In this document: piece by piece, positions 1 through 9,446 of the stretch
Position numbering within the stretch: position 1 is the first letter of the stretch
Layout of the letters: each line of letters opens with the position of its first letter
Source: Anthoceros angustus
Lineage: Eukaryota; Streptophyta; Anthocerotopsida; Anthocerotales; Anthocerotaceae
Length of the DNA: 64,000 bases
Direction: 5' to 3'
Assembly (NCBI GenBank): GCA_010909165.1
Contig: VJWM01000106.1
Coordinates: 930,001 to 994,000 of the forward strand
The notes under the pieces: generated by a model
Seen by the model: only the letters and a program-made list of their open reading frames with translations
The model's database searches: none
What the model was told of the DNA's origin: nothing
Made by a program: the position numbers and the translations under genes

Positions 1-27
1 CGGGGAATCTACAAAAGCAGCGCAAAC

Positions 28-1956
28 TCAAGGCGCTCGCAACTCTTGAAATGGAGGGCGTTCCAAAGCTAGCCATCCAAATTTGCCAGACCGGAAGTCG
101 TTGAGCACTCTATATGATGCTTGGTCAACATCTCCATTGAACATGGGACTCAGCCGCTCCAAATACCTGAAGTTTAGCCATTAGTGTGTCAACCAACCGA
201 GACGTCACAGTTGGCTGCACACCGAACAGGAGAAGAAACTTTTCCTAAGGTGCATGAACATGCATGGGTTGAGACGACTTACTCCTCTCCTGACAAGCTG
301 CCAACGTCAACTTTATAGCGCTGCTCGAGGACTTCAGCACCTGAAACACCCAGAAGTTGTTGTGGGCAAAGTGAGAACAAAGAACAACTCTAATTTCCTG
401 GACGCCCATGTCTTGAACCGCAGCTTTACCTGCAGTAGGCATGCGCTTTATCATCTCGATCAGCACAGCCGCAACACCAGCCACAGCATAAGCCGCCTCT
501 CCGATGTCATTGCATATAGCAAGCCTAGTTGCAGCAGCCTGATCCAGTATCTTCATAGGCAGTACTCCTGGGGCGTCCAACAAATCAAGATCCTCACCAA
601 TGCGTGCCCATCTTGGCACACACAGACATTTTAGGAGGAAAAACTTTTTTCTTACCACCTGAATTGCAGGAGCAAAGCAGAAAACAAGTTCCAAATCAGA
701 GACAGTACAACATACTTCAGATCTCGAGTGACTCCAGGTCTTGGTGCAGCTTCACATAGTTTGCGCCTCAGAAGACGGTTTATTAGAGACGATTTCCCAA
801 CGTTTGGATACCCAACAACAGCAGCACGCACCTGCCAACCACACAGGGAATCACATTGTGTGGAGTAGACACAGCCTAAACCACTTTTGAAGATGCCCAA
901 TAGGAGCCTCATGCCTCACCGCACGAGGAAGAAGGCCTTTTGCTCTTCGCCTTGCATTGATATCTGCTGCCACTGTTTTTGATGTTCGGGCCAGCTTCAT
1001 GGAACCCTGCACGAGACAAACGGTTCCATGAGATCCTCAAAGTCTGAAGAAATAACAGCAGAACAATACTCCCACAGCAGCAAGATAGCAACGGGACAGA
1101 GAAGGGCAGTAAAGCCTAAACTTGAGTTGATTATCAACGGAATCTAGTACAGATCAAAGAGCATGTGCCTCTCAGTCAGCAACTGCCCCTGAACTTACAG
1201 CTCCCCGTCGACCATCTGTGAACAACGCAGTCTCCCCACGTTGGGCAAAATAGGCAGCCCACACATTCCTGTCAGCAGTGGAGATCATGTCCTCCCGGTT
1301 CAAGACCAGTATCTTCATCTTGTCGCCTATCCACGAGTCAATCTGCGGCAAGAGCTCCTACTGAGAGAAATCCAAACGCCAGGAAGGAAAACTGCAACAA
1401 CGCATATACAAGCTCAAGCCCGACGGTTGGATCCTTACAGACCTCAGGATGGCAAGTTGACATGGGAATCCTTGCATCCCGCACTTCAATAATCACATCC
1501 ATTAACCGCAGCTGCTCTTTAAGTTTTCTCTCCGCTTTTGCAATGTGTCCTGGATACCACTGTCAAGACATGCTCTTCCATAAACCTTCACATGTGCAAC
1601 AGCCTTGCAATCTGGGATACTGTCAAGCTGTTGATGGTCGTGTACCTGGACAAGACGGGCGGATCTGGTGAGGTAGCCCACATCTGCATCCAAATCAGCC
1701 CACTCTTTCTCTGAAGTCGGTGCCATGCGGGCTGTTGCCGTAACACGGCATGGTGGCCATCCATTTCCAGAGCCTCTACTCTGTTCAACGATGGGTCACG
1801 AGATCGTCAGGCATGGCTGGAGCCAGAGCACGAAAGCACCTGGGGAAGGTAGGGTAGAATCCGTACCTTGGCTGGCAACGCGAATTCTCTGCACCGAGAA
1901 TGAGCAGCCTCACAGCTCGAGAGATGTGGCACCACAGGCAGATACACTCCGGCCAT
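28..1956 (-). CDS. DAR3: Chloroplast DAR GTPase 3 (circularly permuted YlqF/RbgA-type GTPase)
   Basis: Nine exons join in frame: 1956-1840, 1780-1646, 1559-1443, 1342-1199, 1006-920, 831-716, 611-430, 340-283, 166-28 (stop TGA at 30-28), giving 364 aa, close to the plant family length of about 370. All introns are GT-AG, 59-192 bases. The permuted order of GTPase motifs is visible: G4 NRED (about residues 138-141), then G1 GYPNVGKS (207-214), then G3 DAPG (251-254), preceded by the family signature [10 protein letters not shown]. The N-terminal 80 or so residues are basic and hydroxyl-rich without acidic runs, fitting a plastid transit peptide. By family knowledge it should act in ribosome assembly in the chloroplast; that role is inferred. 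The start ATG at 1956 is the first in frame before the transit-like segment. The joins of exons 1-2 are the least certain. It is divergent from the adaptin gene next door. Confidence 0.93.
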
Positions 1957-2192
1957 GGCAAATGGACACAGCGAACGAAAACGGAGCTTAACTGGACGAT
2001 TCCTTGCCGACAAAGCTAACACAGCTAGCATCCGCAAACGGGCCTCCGCAAACAGTCGAGAAGGCAATCCCAGCCCTAATCGCGGAGACTCACTATCCCA
2101 CCGTTTTAACTGTGCTCCCAGGCAGCTGCGGTGGTGACCACACGAGCGCATTCATCCGGCGCCTTCCAGCTACACCTTTTTGCGAGGACATC
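1957..2192. promoter_or_regulatory. Shared intergenic region of two divergent genes
   Basis: Only 236 bases separate the DAR3 start codon (minus) from the sigma-adaptin start codon (plus), so both 5' UTRs and core promoters must lie here or overlap transcribed sequence. No clear TATA box is seen. A bidirectional promoter is an inference from spacing alone. Confidence 0.5.
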
Positions 2193-3295
2193 ATGGTAAG
2201 CCAGGCAATCAGATTGGAGAGCGGATTTTCTTGTATCAGCACTCGGCGTGGAGAAGGATTATGGTTGTAGAATGCCGCATCCAGATGCTTATTGACAAAA
2301 GTTGGCATGCAACTGCTGCAGATCCAATTTGTGCTGCTCATAAGTCGACAGGGCAAAGTCCGATTGACGAAGTGGTACTCGCCTTACTCTCAAAAGGAGA
2401 GAGCCAAGGTCGGTATCTCACGTTTGAATTTTTGTTTACGTCTTCTCGTTGAACCATGTCTGCTCCAGAATGGTATTCAGATTGTTGATTTCGTGACCTC
2501 GATTTCCAGGTCATCCGCGAGCTTAGTTCTCTCGTCCTCGGAAGGGGACCAAAACTCTGTAACTTTGTGGAGTGGCGAGGCTTGAAAGCTGTGTATAAAA
2601 GGTAACTTGCTGGAGCTGTTAGTCAGTCTTCGCTGTTTGGTCGTTGTGAATCCGAAATCTGACTGATGCAGCATGTTGCAGGTACGCGAGTCTTTACTTT
2701 TGCATGTGTATCGATGCGGATGACAACGAGCTGGAAACCCTAGAGATAATACACCACTACGTTGAGATTCTTGACCGATACTTCGGCAATGTGAGTTTAT
2801 TTGCTGCTGAACTGGAAGGACTCGCCTGGATGTTGACGTCCAGACTTTTCTACGAAGGTTTGGATTTTGATCCTTTGGTGTTGGCAGGTGTGTGAACTGG
2901 ATCTGGTCTTCAATTTTCACAAGGTATGTAGCTGCTGGTGTCAATACTCTTGAGCTGATGAGTGTGCTGCTGTTGAAGTTGTGAGGATGATGGGATGGCT
3001 CAGTCCCACCAACCTATCTGCGGTGTGTGCAGGCTTACTATATACTGGATGAGGTTCTAATTGGAGGGGAACTGCAAGAATCAAGCAAGAAGTCTGTGGC
3101 TAGAGTAATATCTGCGCAGGTGTTAATCTGGCCAACTCCTTACACACTTGTGAAGCAAAGGTTGGGTGGTGCTATTGACGTGCAAAGCGGGTTGTTCGTA
3201 ATTGGATTGTTTGTGGATGGCAGGATGCCCTGGTGGAGAATGCCAAAGAGCAGGCCAGCTCACTGTCAAATATCATTGCCCAGGCCACGAAGTAG
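2193..3295 (+). CDS. AP1S: AP-1 complex subunit sigma (clathrin adaptor small chain)
   Basis: Seven exons join in frame: 2193-2195 (the ATG alone), 2322-2408, 2510-2601, 2682-2790, 2888-2923, 3033-3119 and 3224-3295 (stop TAG), giving 161 aa, the usual length of plant AP-1 sigma. The tiny first exon is supported by a perfect ATG followed by a GTAAG donor and by exon 2 starting exactly at the second residue of the family. Conserved stretches include [35 protein letters not shown] and SNIIAQATK at the C terminus. The longin-like sigma chain works in the AP-1 complex at the trans-Golgi network and endosomes, where it helps package cargo into clathrin vesicles (family knowledge). The gene is divergent from DAR3 and convergent with the PMT gene. 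Sequence favours AP-1 over AP-2, AP-3 or AP-4 sigma. Confidence 0.95.
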
Positions 3296-3900
3296 ACAGG
3301 AGGGCGTAAGGCAGAGAATGTGATAAGGGAACTGGCGGGCTGGCCTGATGTAGCTGAAGTTGAACTTGAGACCTGTTTGGGAAACTGGCAGTAAGATGGC
3401 TGCTGACTGTTCTCGAGAGTTGACCGCCACTGGCCAGAGTGGTTGCAGCTTGTGATTCCGGTTTAGGGAAAACTTCGAGAGTCAAAGCTTTTAGCGCCTT
3501 GTTAGCCTTGCAATGTAGTGGGAGTGCGGAGGGTGGAGCTTGCAGACCGCCTTGTCCCGTCCAGGACGGCAGCAGCAACGTTTGACAGTACATCTGTCCA
3601 AGGCTCCAAGTCTTTGGGCGGCGGTGTGTTTAGGTTAGAAGGCCATACTTTCGAAACAGATGTAGACGGGACATAACAGTTGATGAGCATGTACGACATG
3701 ATTCCGTATATGATACAGCTCGATTAATGAAAAAGAATGCAACGATTCTCGCGGAATGCGTTGTTGTCAACCTCATCAGAATTGTCCGGCAACAGATGCC
3801 TGCAGTATGGAGGATCACTTCTTGGCTGGAACTCTAAACCGACACAAACAACAGGACGACTCTCGGGGACATTACTAAGCATTAGCATACGTCCAAATCG
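3296..3900. other. Intergenic region between convergent genes
   Basis: About 600 bases between the stop codons of AP1S (plus) and the PMT gene (minus). It should contain both 3' UTRs. No conserved coding sequence, RNA gene or repeat is recognised. Confidence 0.6.
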
Positions 3901-6442
3901 TCATTGTCGATCACCGTCTGGGACTGCCCTCACATGCGGAGTGTTGGGCTCTTCGGGAAGAACCTCAGCCACCCAGTACTCCTTCAGGCACACCAAGATC
4001 TTCTCGTGGTTGAATGGTCCATCCTCGTGGTCAGCCAGCCTGCACTTCCACCTCATTCCGTTGATGATCCTCTTAACAGCAATGAGGACATCAACGTCAT
4101 CACGGATAATCACAGCACCCTCTGGGCGCAGAATGCGATCCATTTCCAATAGGATGTATGTGATGTCACACCTGGACAAAGGCAAAAGCCCATAGATCAG
4201 CACTCATTCATATGGATCAAATACCATGCAGAAGGGTGAGGGCGAGATGGACTATGTGCTTACTTCTCTTGGTACAGGGTGAAGAGCCTATTGGCATGAA
4301 TCATGTCATAGGTTCGGGGATATGTTGAGAAGGCCTCACACCTGTACAGCCCACCGGAGCGTTAGAGTAATACTGGACCGGCTATTGCGTGCAACACAGC
4401 AGCTCAGAGCCTGATAGATAACAGCATACCAGTCTTGGTAGGTGCCTATAAGCCCTCTCTCGTAGATGACACCCAGAGTGTCCTCTTGAATCTTCGGAGA
4501 TACCACATTCATCACCCAGCTCTTTTCTTGATCAAGAGCCGCTGCAAATCCACCCAACCCAGCATTCATGTCCATGATGTTCCGATAGCGGCCTTGAGCT
4601 AGAAGATTGACGAGCCGCTGCCTGTAATATGTGAATCGGGTCTGCCATAGCTGAGTATCCTTCTTATAGGACTCTGCGGTCACTGAAGGCAATGATCCAC
4701 CAGAGACTCTTGGAGGTACTTCAGTTAGGCGATCCGGCCATCGAGCCAATTTGCCTCCCGCAATAGCTTTCCTATGAATGATGGCTGGCATCGGTGTGAT
4801 GCAGGGTTCCATTTTCACATACCTGTGCAGAAGCGAAAGCACAAAGGTTTAGTCACTCACGGACCATGTTCACATGCCACTGTGCTCCAATGAGAGACCT
4901 ACCACGCATCATCAGGGTTGCCCTGATCGGTGCAGAAAGGTGGATTGTTCTCAAGCTGGTTATGCCTTTTCGCCTCCATGCATTCCTGGTGGTTGACGGG
5001 TTTCTGCCAGACAGCAAGGTTTCCCTTTTCTGCCACCTTGGTCCAGCAAAGACGCCTGGCAAGGTCCTCGATAGCATCCATTTCAGCCTTGAGGTCCTTC
5101 TTGGTCCTCTGCCAACCTTTCCAGTGTGCTTGCCAATTCACAGGCGGGCCAGACAAGATCCAGAACCCACCAGGCCTGAGCACTCGGTCTATTTCAGCCA
5201 GATACAGTCCATCTGCAAAAGGGAGTGATGATAGCAGTCAGAACCAAAATCCAGGATCATGCACGAGCCACCAACGGCCAGCTCACGTATCTCACTCACC
5301 ATAATCCTTCCAAGGAATGAGGCACCGAGAGCAGTGCGCCAAATCGAACGACCTGGCAGGATACGGTAACTTGATGGATGCCATCGTCACAAGCATGGCA
5401 GGAACCCCACGTTCCAGAGCAAACTGAACCTGCGCTTCATGCGTGTCTCTCGGTGCGAAAGACATGGTCAGGACCTTCCTCTTAAGGAGGTAGGCACCAA
5501 AGCTGGCCACCTACACCAACGGCCAAGAGACAATGCATTCTCAGTACACTGTAGGCCAAGTACTGAAACAACAACAGACTTCACACCCAACACCAGCAAA
5601 CACAAGCAGTACCCCGCATCCAGTATCCAACGCAGTGCGGATTTGGCCCTTATTCAGATCCACAATCGCATTGATGTCATCGATATAAGCATCAGCCCCG
5701 TGAGGGAACATAGTCCCTCCCCCGGGAAACCGAAACCGGTCCCCCTCATACTGGATCCAGTTCTGGATAGCCTTCTCCACCGTGAGCTCCTTGTGCGGCA
5801 CGTTGGCGAACCAGGACTCGTCCCGACTCTGCGGCCAGGGGAAGGGGTTCTTGTACCCCACAGGCGCGGGCACGAGACACTTGATCAGCTCCTCCTGCAC
5901 GGGGCAGTGCCTCTCCCGGTAAATCATCCTCTCACGGGGGAAGGGCATGGACCGCTTGGCATCCTGGCACGGCGTGTACTCGCTCAGCGAGACGTCGCAG
6001 CTGGGAAACACCTCCAGCTGCCCGCCCTTCCCCTCCCCCCCGGACCCGTGGTGCGCGGAGAAGTCCAGCGAGCTGCTGCAGGCCGAGGCATCGGAAAAGA
6101 CGCCGTAATCCGGCGTCGACCACCCCGCCTGCCAGTACCCCACGAAGTAGCTCACCAGCGAGAGCGCCAGCAGCCCCGCAATGTGCACCCAGCTCCACCT
6201 CCTCTTCCCCTCCTGGTGGTGCTTGGGAGACGAAACTCTGCCATTGGCCCCGTTCCCTGCCAAGAAACCATCCCCTCAGTCCCTCGAGTCCCTTCAATCC
6301 CTCCAATCCCCCTCAATCCTTCCTCCCCTCCCTCAGCTGCAAACAAGCACAAGGCACGAATGCAAAGATCCGACTCCTCACCTTCCAGCGGGAACAGGTC
6401 CTGGATCTTCTGGTACGCATGGGTCACCCCCTGCTGGAACAT
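3901..6442 (-). CDS. PMT2-like Golgi SAM-dependent methyltransferase (DUF248 family)
   Basis: Seven exons join in frame: 6442-6382, 6256-5613, 5510-5300, 5212-4903, 4822-4430, 4341-4264, 4171-3901 (stop TGA at 3903-3901), giving 655 aa. The protein is a short cytosolic N terminus, one membrane segment (about residues 43-61), then two methyltransferase-like halves. Visible signatures are [22 protein letters not shown], the SAM motif ALDTGCG (229-235), [19 protein letters not shown], the second motif [14 protein letters not shown], and [20 protein letters not shown]. Plant relatives are type II Golgi proteins thought to methylate pectin. The C-terminal half most resembles PMT2 type ([16 protein letters not shown]). 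Exon 2 has no in-frame ATG near its start, only a TTG after a stop; the proposed exon 1 restores an ATG by a phase-1 GT-AG join, and this first exon is the least certain part. Confidence 0.9.
6241..6300 (-). repeat. Inverted repeat arm 1 at the PMT exon 2 acceptor
   Basis: Read on the minus strand, this segment carries GGGGATGGTTTCTTGGCAGG and the following bases. It is nearly the same as 6826-6875 read on the plus strand. It covers the intron 1 acceptor and first codons of exon 2 of the PMT gene. Confidence 0.7.
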
Positions 6443-7217
6443 TACATCCCCCTCCTGTGCCGCGCCGAGGCCTGGAAGAGACAGCCGCAGGCGCGCCGAG
6501 GAGGCGGTCGCGCAGGAAGCCGGCGCGATATGGGATAAATCAGACGCCGCGTTCGGGCCGCGGGAGGCAGGGCATGCTGGAATCAAGAAGGGCTTCGAAG
6601 GAGCGCGGACTGCAGAGGTGGCTAGGACTCGACGAGACTGGCTTTCATACGACACGAACCGGGGCCCAGGCCCGCCCAGGGCTCGCCCGGGCCCGAGGCT
6701 GCCTGCCTCGGGCACGAGCCAGACAGAGAGCGCCCCGGCCGCGGCCCCCGGCCCCGGCAGCGGCCCCCAGCGGGCCGCGACAAAAAATCGGACCCGCTCG
6801 CTCTGCGAAGTACACTAAAATGTACGATTGAGGGGATTGAGGGGATGGTCCCTTGGCAGGGAACGGGGCCAGTGGTCAAATTAAGAATTCGCAGTTAAAC
6901 ATCAATCCTTTTTATTTATCTCTGTCTTACCTACCAGTCGCCGTCCTTAGCGGACTTCAATATACTTCTTCTTCTTCTCCTTCTTCTACCCCGTCCCGTG
7001 AAGCAGTTTGTGTCGGTTTCCAGGCCTGCCAAGTGTGTGTGTGGGTCTCCAGGCCTGCCAAGTGTTGCCGCCAGCAGATAGGCCGCGGCCAGCTCCGGGC
7101 CAGCCATTTGTGTGAAAACGGATCTTGCACAGCTGTTACACTCCTTGCGGCAGTTGGGAGGTAGTGACACTGCTATCATAAATAGAGTTGTAATTGTCAG
7201 TAACGGTTGTTGCGAAG
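6443..7217. other. PMT upstream region
   Basis: The part to about 6800 is very GC-rich and open in several frames, so long reading frames here mean little. It likely holds the 5' UTR and promoter of the PMT gene. A pyrimidine run of TTC units lies at about 6965-6990. No gene is recognised. Confidence 0.5.
6826..6875 (+). repeat. Inverted repeat arm 2 upstream of the PMT gene
   Basis: Contains GGGGATGGTCCCTTGGCAGG and the bases that follow, matching arm 1 at 6241-6300 in opposite orientation. The arms are about 525 bases apart and flank exon 1 and the GC-rich 5' region. Confidence 0.7.
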
Positions 7218-7289
7218 GCCGTCTTAGCTCAGTGGTAGAGCGCGTGGCTTTTAACCACGTGGTCGTGGGTTCGATACCCACAGACGGCG
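7218..7289 (+). tRNA. trnK-UUU: tRNA-Lys (anticodon UUU)
   Basis: A 72-base cloverleaf without intron. The 7-bp acceptor stem GCCGTCT pairs with AGACGGC and is followed by discriminator G. The D-arm has A-box bases TAGCTCAGTGG. The anticodon stem GTGG/CCAC encloses loop CTTTTAA, giving anticodon UUU. The T-arm is GTGGG-TTCGATA-CCCAC (B box GGTTCGATACC). This is a nuclear cytosolic type. The D-loop is one base shorter than the common plant version. Confidence 0.96.
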
Positions 7290-7323
7290 TTCCTCGCTGT
7301 AAAGATCTTCTGTTGTCTTCCTC

Positions 7324-7327
7324 TTTT
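7324..7327 (+). terminator. Candidate RNA polymerase III terminator of tRNA-Lys
   Basis: First run of four T residues after the tRNA, about 35 bases downstream. Four T is the minimum for plant Pol III, so this is a weak call. Confidence 0.4.
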
Positions 7328-7499
7328 ACTTTGTGGGAGGCGTTAAAAAGATTTCCTGTCCGTTTTTGTTTCTACTTTGGGGCAGGCATGGAGCCCTATA
7401 GGGTACACGCGCGGCGAGCCTTTCCGTACATCTAGGGCAGGCGGCCGTGGTCCCATTGCGGAGCGGGAGCGGGAGCGGCAGCTCGGCGCGGACACACAA

Positions 7500-7638
7500 A
7501 GGCAGATTTGCGTTCAGTTGTGACCTACGGTGGGCATTGACGACCTACGGTGGGAAGTGACACATAAGGCAGATTTGCGTTCAGTTATCACCTACGGTGG
7601 GCAGTGATGCGTCCAGTTATCACCTACGGTGGGCAGTG
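7500..7638 (+). repeat. Short interspersed tandem repeat, core CCTACGGTGGG
   Basis: Four copies of a unit with core CCTACGGTGGGCAGTGA are spaced by 20-45 bases. Two of them are preceded by a longer shared segment GGCAGATTTGCGTTCAGTT. No coding role is seen. Confidence 0.75.
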
Positions 7639-8103
7639 AATTCGACCATACCTGAGGGAAAGCACGACACACGGCCTTTAGGGCGGCTCCGGAGCCGCAT
7701 ACGGAGCACTAAAAATATACTCCGCCGGTACAATGGGCTCGCTGCTCGCACATGATGGATGCCCATGGCGGATTCCATTCACGATGCGGGAAAGTCAGTC
7801 AAGGCGCTTGGCAACTTTGCTGGGCTGGTGACAGTGAATTCGGCAGAGGAAAAAGCTACTGGTGGGTCACATGCGTTTTGGGATCTGTGTGAGTAAATCG
7901 CGCGTTGGAATTCGGGATGGACTGATAACGGGAGAGGTAGGTGCTTGGTTTCCGGGAGGATGGAGGATGGAGTACCAGACTCCGGACCTGGTTTCATGCC
8001 CTTGACTTGCCTGTGAGATGCTTGGGCTTCGTGTACAAGACTTGGTTGTGCTTCCCTTATCCTCGGGCGTTGGACGAGTATGCAGCTGCGTCACCTGCGA
8101 CTT
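7639..8103. other. Intergenic, nothing recognised
   Basis: Mixed-composition sequence between two small tandem arrays. Only short chance reading frames are present. Confidence 0.4.
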
Positions 8104-8233
8104 GCAAGTACTCCTCGGACGGTACTCTCATCACAACTAGGTGTCGCAGCAAGTAGTCCTTGGACGGTACTCTCATCACAACCAGGTGTTACAGCAAGTA
8201 GTCCTTGGACGGTACTCTCATCACAACTGGGTG
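8104..8233 (+). repeat. 45-bp tandem repeat, about 2.9 copies
   Basis: The core GGACGGTACTCTCATCACAA recurs at 8117, 8162 and 8207, exactly 45 bases apart, with GCAAGTA(G/C)TCCT before it. The period is a multiple of three but the frame is not conserved beyond the array. Confidence 0.85.
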
Positions 8234-8455
8234 ATGCCAGGAGGGGATTAGGGCAGAAGCAGGAATCATGAAGGAAGCCTCATCTTTGTACATGTCACGT
8301 ACAAAAGTAGGTGACATTGTGGCACCTCCGGCGGGACGTGTCTCTGATAGCAAGCAGCTTGTGAACGATTGTCGGTCTTGTGAGCAAACATCACATTACC
8401 ACACCCCTTGGGTATCACGCACGTCCTGTACCAGCATTCCCAACATTAGTTAGTT

Positions 8456-8521
8456 TTGATCATGAAGTTTTTCCCCACGTTGTCAGCCTTGATCATGAAG
8501 TGTTTCCCCACGTTGTCAGCC
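8456..8521 (+). repeat. 33-bp direct repeat, two copies
   Basis: Two adjacent copies of TTGATCATGAAGT followed by TTTCCCCACGTTGTCAGCC start at 8456 and 8489 and differ at one position. Confidence 0.85.
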
Positions 8522-9446
8522 TTGCTCTTTCTGCCTAGACAAACCTGATACCTTTATATAAAAGACTAGTTAACAGTATCCCCGCAACACCAAGGTAAAG
8601 ATGCAACCGTTGGTGCAGTATGCATAGGAATAGGAGATACCGTGTAGCTGTAGCATGCAGCCTGCTTCAACGAAGGGCGACACGTACATATGTATTGCGC
8701 CCACTGCTCCCGGTTTCTCTTCTTGCCTTCGTTTGTCGACTCAGGCTGCAAGGTGGTACAGATGTCAGGTGCTCAGAATCTGGGCCCAGGGCGTAGGACG
8801 TTGATAGGGTTTGAGATACCCCGGCCCGATCACGTCATTCATATTCTTCAACCTAGACTTTGTCCACCACGTCAAGCGAGTTTTGTTGACGGCAAAGAAC
8901 TGGTTCAAAAACGCTCCGTCTCATCGAGATTCAGTAACACCCACATGGCCTATGCTTGTTTGATACATTCAAACGTAAGGCGTAACAAAATTTGATGGCA
9001 GTTGTTTTGTTAGGTCTGTCCATGCCGGGACGACCTGGTATGAATCGAATCTCTCTAAGGGATTTCAGTCCCTGCGACTGCTGCTGGTATGCCTATATTG
9101 GCAGTTAAACTTTAAAATCTGACTTCACACTTCATGCAGGAGCTTGTCAAATTTTCATCGAATTCAACAGTTGCCTCACTCAGCTAGCAAGTAGCTTGTG
9201 CTGCGAAAACACCTTGGGGTCTTGGACCTGAAAGTGATGTCCACTTCGACTTAAACATTCCTTGCATTAGATGGCGGATGTACTACAACCTCCTGCCATG
9301 TCTCCAGCTGCTGGAATATGCTTCTAAGCCTGCAAAACTCTCTGCCACTACCTGAGATCATAAACGAACCGGGGTCAATAGAACATCACAACATACATGA
9401 TACATCCACTGCAAAATAAGAGACATGACAACCCTCCTACCTGTAC
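8522..9446. other. Intergenic region downstream of SRP68
   Basis: No gene, RNA or repeat recognised. The part nearest 9446 probably contains the SRP68 3' UTR. Confidence 0.45.

Noticed and set aside
1241-1492. Plus-strand frames across DAR3
   Set aside because: Shadows of DAR3 exons, which splice on the minus strand into a full-length known protein.
5541-6263. PMT start at a TTG codon at 6263
   Set aside because: Plant nuclear genes start at ATG; the TTG lies just after an in-frame stop and coincides with a splice acceptor. A phase-matching upstream exon gives an ATG.
5439-6818. 459-codon plus-strand open frame
   Set aside because: It runs antisense to PMT exons 1-3 and the GC-rich 5' region; proline/arginine-rich translation without domains, while the minus strand gives a complete known protein.
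8104-8233. Possible CRISPR array
   Set aside because: Only about three contiguous 45-bp copies without unique spacers, in a plant nuclear context.
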